DNA of 43,739 nucleotides from Ectocarpus siliculosus (Eukaryota; Sar; Phaeophyceae; Ectocarpales; Ectocarpaceae): NCBI GenBank assembly GCA_000310025.1, contig FN648381.1, positions 204,661 to 248,399 of the forward strand, read 5' to 3'. Shown piece by piece: positions 42,386 to 43,739 of this stretch (position 1 is its first letter; each line of letters starts with the position of its first letter). The notes under the pieces were generated by a model. It saw only the letters and a program-made list of their open reading frames with translations, ran no database searches and was not told where the DNA came from. The position numbers and the translations under genes were made by a program.

Positions 42386-42856
42386 ATAGGCTTCTTGCAA
42401 TAGCCCCGCATTTTTTACAAATCGCCTGTGGGGGGGGGGGGCATGCGCTTTTTTGGGCACTCTAAAACCAAGACGAATTGGGGAGGGCTTTTCAAAACTT
42501 GAAGCCACTGGCTTGACAGCTGCGGAGGCCGTGGCACCACTTACCGAGCAACGATAACGCCAGGATAGGACAGCAGAACACTCCTACGCCCCTTGGCATG
42601 CTCTAGACATTCCCATCACGAAGAACAGCTCGGCGTCGGCTTCGTTTTAGGCAGCTCCTTTTGCGGCGAGATTTGGGGACTCCGCGCAGAATTTTTGAAT
42701 GTATTAAAAAAATTTACATTACGTGAAATTTAAATCAAACTGCAAGACCGTAGCCGCCGCCCGGCCTGCTTCGGTGGTGCATCAGCGCGCGCACACGCAC
42801 AGCACCCGGCAGAAGAGTCACGTAGGGTTAAACGGGGGCGGTCTAGGGTGAGGACC
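42386..42856. other. 5' flank of the cysteine-rich gene
   Basis: Contains a 12-G run near 42429 and an A/T-rich patch at 42690-42740. No coding exon is apparent. The promoter of the next gene is expected here, but no clear TATA box stands out. Confidence 0.4.
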
Positions 42857-43739
42857 ATGGCCCTTCCATCGCAAGCCGGCGGTGCTGCAGGGGCGGGAGC
42901 CGATGGGTCGGCTCGTTGCTACATCCTGGGAGGCTGTATCTGGGTAGGCCTTCCCGGTGGGCAACACCACTGCAGAGCGTGTGGCCACCTCGTCCACAAC
43001 CTGTGCCTGCAGTATCTCCTCGGCACGGATGACAGCAGTGACGCTGGAATTTTCTGCGGGGGCCTCGCCTGCATGACGACCATGGGCGAGGAGGACAAGT
43101 CTAGGCAGATAGCTGCCGGGCAGAGAGCTCGTATTGAGAGAGATGAGCGGCAGAGAGCCGAGCGCGACCAACGATGTGGCGCAGGGGATCGTTGCGTTGG
43201 TGGAGCTGACAAGATCTGCGCAAAGGCCTCTTGCTGTGGTTCCCGGCGCCACTTCAAATGTACGGGACTGCCGTGTCAGTCGGGCTGCTCGGCGGAAGGT
43301 GAGCTCGTGTACATGAACATGTTTACCAGGAGGGACGCCCTCCTTGGGCTGTTACTAAAATATGACAAATTTGAATATCACCGCTCACTAACCACAGACC
43401 ACAAGGACTACGCGCTTGGATGTGGCTTCCAGTTTGAACTGCTTGTGTTTGTAGTGTCTCCACGGCAGGCTTGCTTCAGCTGGTTACAAAGAACAGCTTA
43501 AGACCGTCCCCATGCAAAATCCTCGTGCGCGATGCTCCTCCGTCGCGCTGCGATGAAACGAACCCCCTTCTTTCCCCTTCCTTTTTGCTCGTTTTTTGCC
43601 CATTGCTGTTTTTCGGGACAGCCAGCGGAGAGGACGACGTCACCGACCTCACTTCTGTACAAGGAAACGGGGACGAGGAGGAGGAGGAGGAGGGAGAGGA
43701 GGAGGAGGAGGAGGAGGAGGAGGAGGAGGAGGAGGAGGA
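42857..43739 (+). CDS. Cysteine/histidine-rich protein with acidic tail (partial)
   Basis: ATG at 42857 lies in an ideal ACCATGG context. Exon 1 is 42857-43298. The intron is 43299-43621 (GTGAGC... ending after a long pyrimidine stretch in GGGACAG). Exon 2 runs from 43622 past the window end. The phases match (one base plus two). Exon 1 holds two Cys/His clusters. The first includes HHCRACGHLVHNLC (CxxC...HxxC). The second spans CGAGDRCVGG, CAKASCCGSRRHFKC and CTGLPCQSGC. Between them is an Arg/Glu-rich helix (RARIERDERQRAERDQR). Exon 2 begins SGEDDVTDLTSVQGNGDEEE and becomes a GAG-encoded polyglutamate run. The clusters suggest zinc binding (PHD- or ribbon-like), as in chromatin or transposon-derived proteins. 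The family is not identified. Confidence 0.55.
43672..43739 (+). repeat. (GAG)n microsatellite
   Basis: GAG triplets continue to the window edge with one GGA interruption. In the proposed frame they encode glutamate, forming the acidic tail of the preceding gene. Confidence 0.9.

Overview
The window reads as nuclear DNA from a eukaryote with spliceosomal introns, probably a stramenopile and most likely a brown alga. That placement is inference. It rests on GT-AG introns with consistent phases, a secreted or Golgi-type PAPS sulfotransferase, a phage-like SPPY methyltransferase remnant, a Ty1/copia element and a very high load of dispersed repeats. Nothing suggests bacterial operons, CRISPR arrays or rRNA. 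Few genes are present; most of the sequence is repeats in various stages of decay.

Layout. 1-6.6 kb: mostly anonymous sequence with two minisatellites, about 83-bp cores at 3.63-4.59 kb and about 72.6-bp units at 5.70-6.18 kb. 6.68-15.98 kb: a reconstructed six-exon sulfotransferase gene on the minus strand (458 codons). Its PKSGT (5'-PSB) motif is in exon 2 and its RDPRAVAVS (3'-PSB) motif is in the last exon. The two are separated by a 7.06-kb intron packed with a MITE, a conserved hairpin, two CATGGA palindrome arrays, a copy of dispersed repeat family R, a PIF1-like helicase fragment, a SINE-like copy and small tandem duplications. 17.8-21.8 kb: two more R copies, joined by a 220-bp dispersed module on the opposite strand.

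22.8-29.1 kb: three 98-bp tandem units whose last copy is split by a very young Ty1/copia retrotransposon (238-bp LTRs with one mismatch, 5-bp target duplication, one 1510-codon gag-pol frame). The RNase H end of the polyprotein is lost. Just after it lies a two-exon DNA methyltransferase-like gene with an in-frame TGA. 30.6 kb: a 221-bp MITE with perfect 33-bp inverted ends. 31.5-35.25 kb: the 5' end of a second, LTR-type gag fused to a train of R copies. 35.3-41.2 kb: exon-like pieces of unrecognised minus-strand genes, duplicated hairpin blocks and a tRNA-derived SINE. 41.22-42.4 kb: another R copy. 42.86 kb to the end: the first two exons of a cysteine-rich, acidic-tailed protein that runs off the window.

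The genes do not form a pathway. The sulfotransferase would modify sulfated polysaccharides in the secretory pathway. Everything else is mobile-element machinery or debris. The less explained material is in the non-coding repeats: two hairpin or palindrome families whose stems covary between copies, and seven or more R copies that all point the same way.
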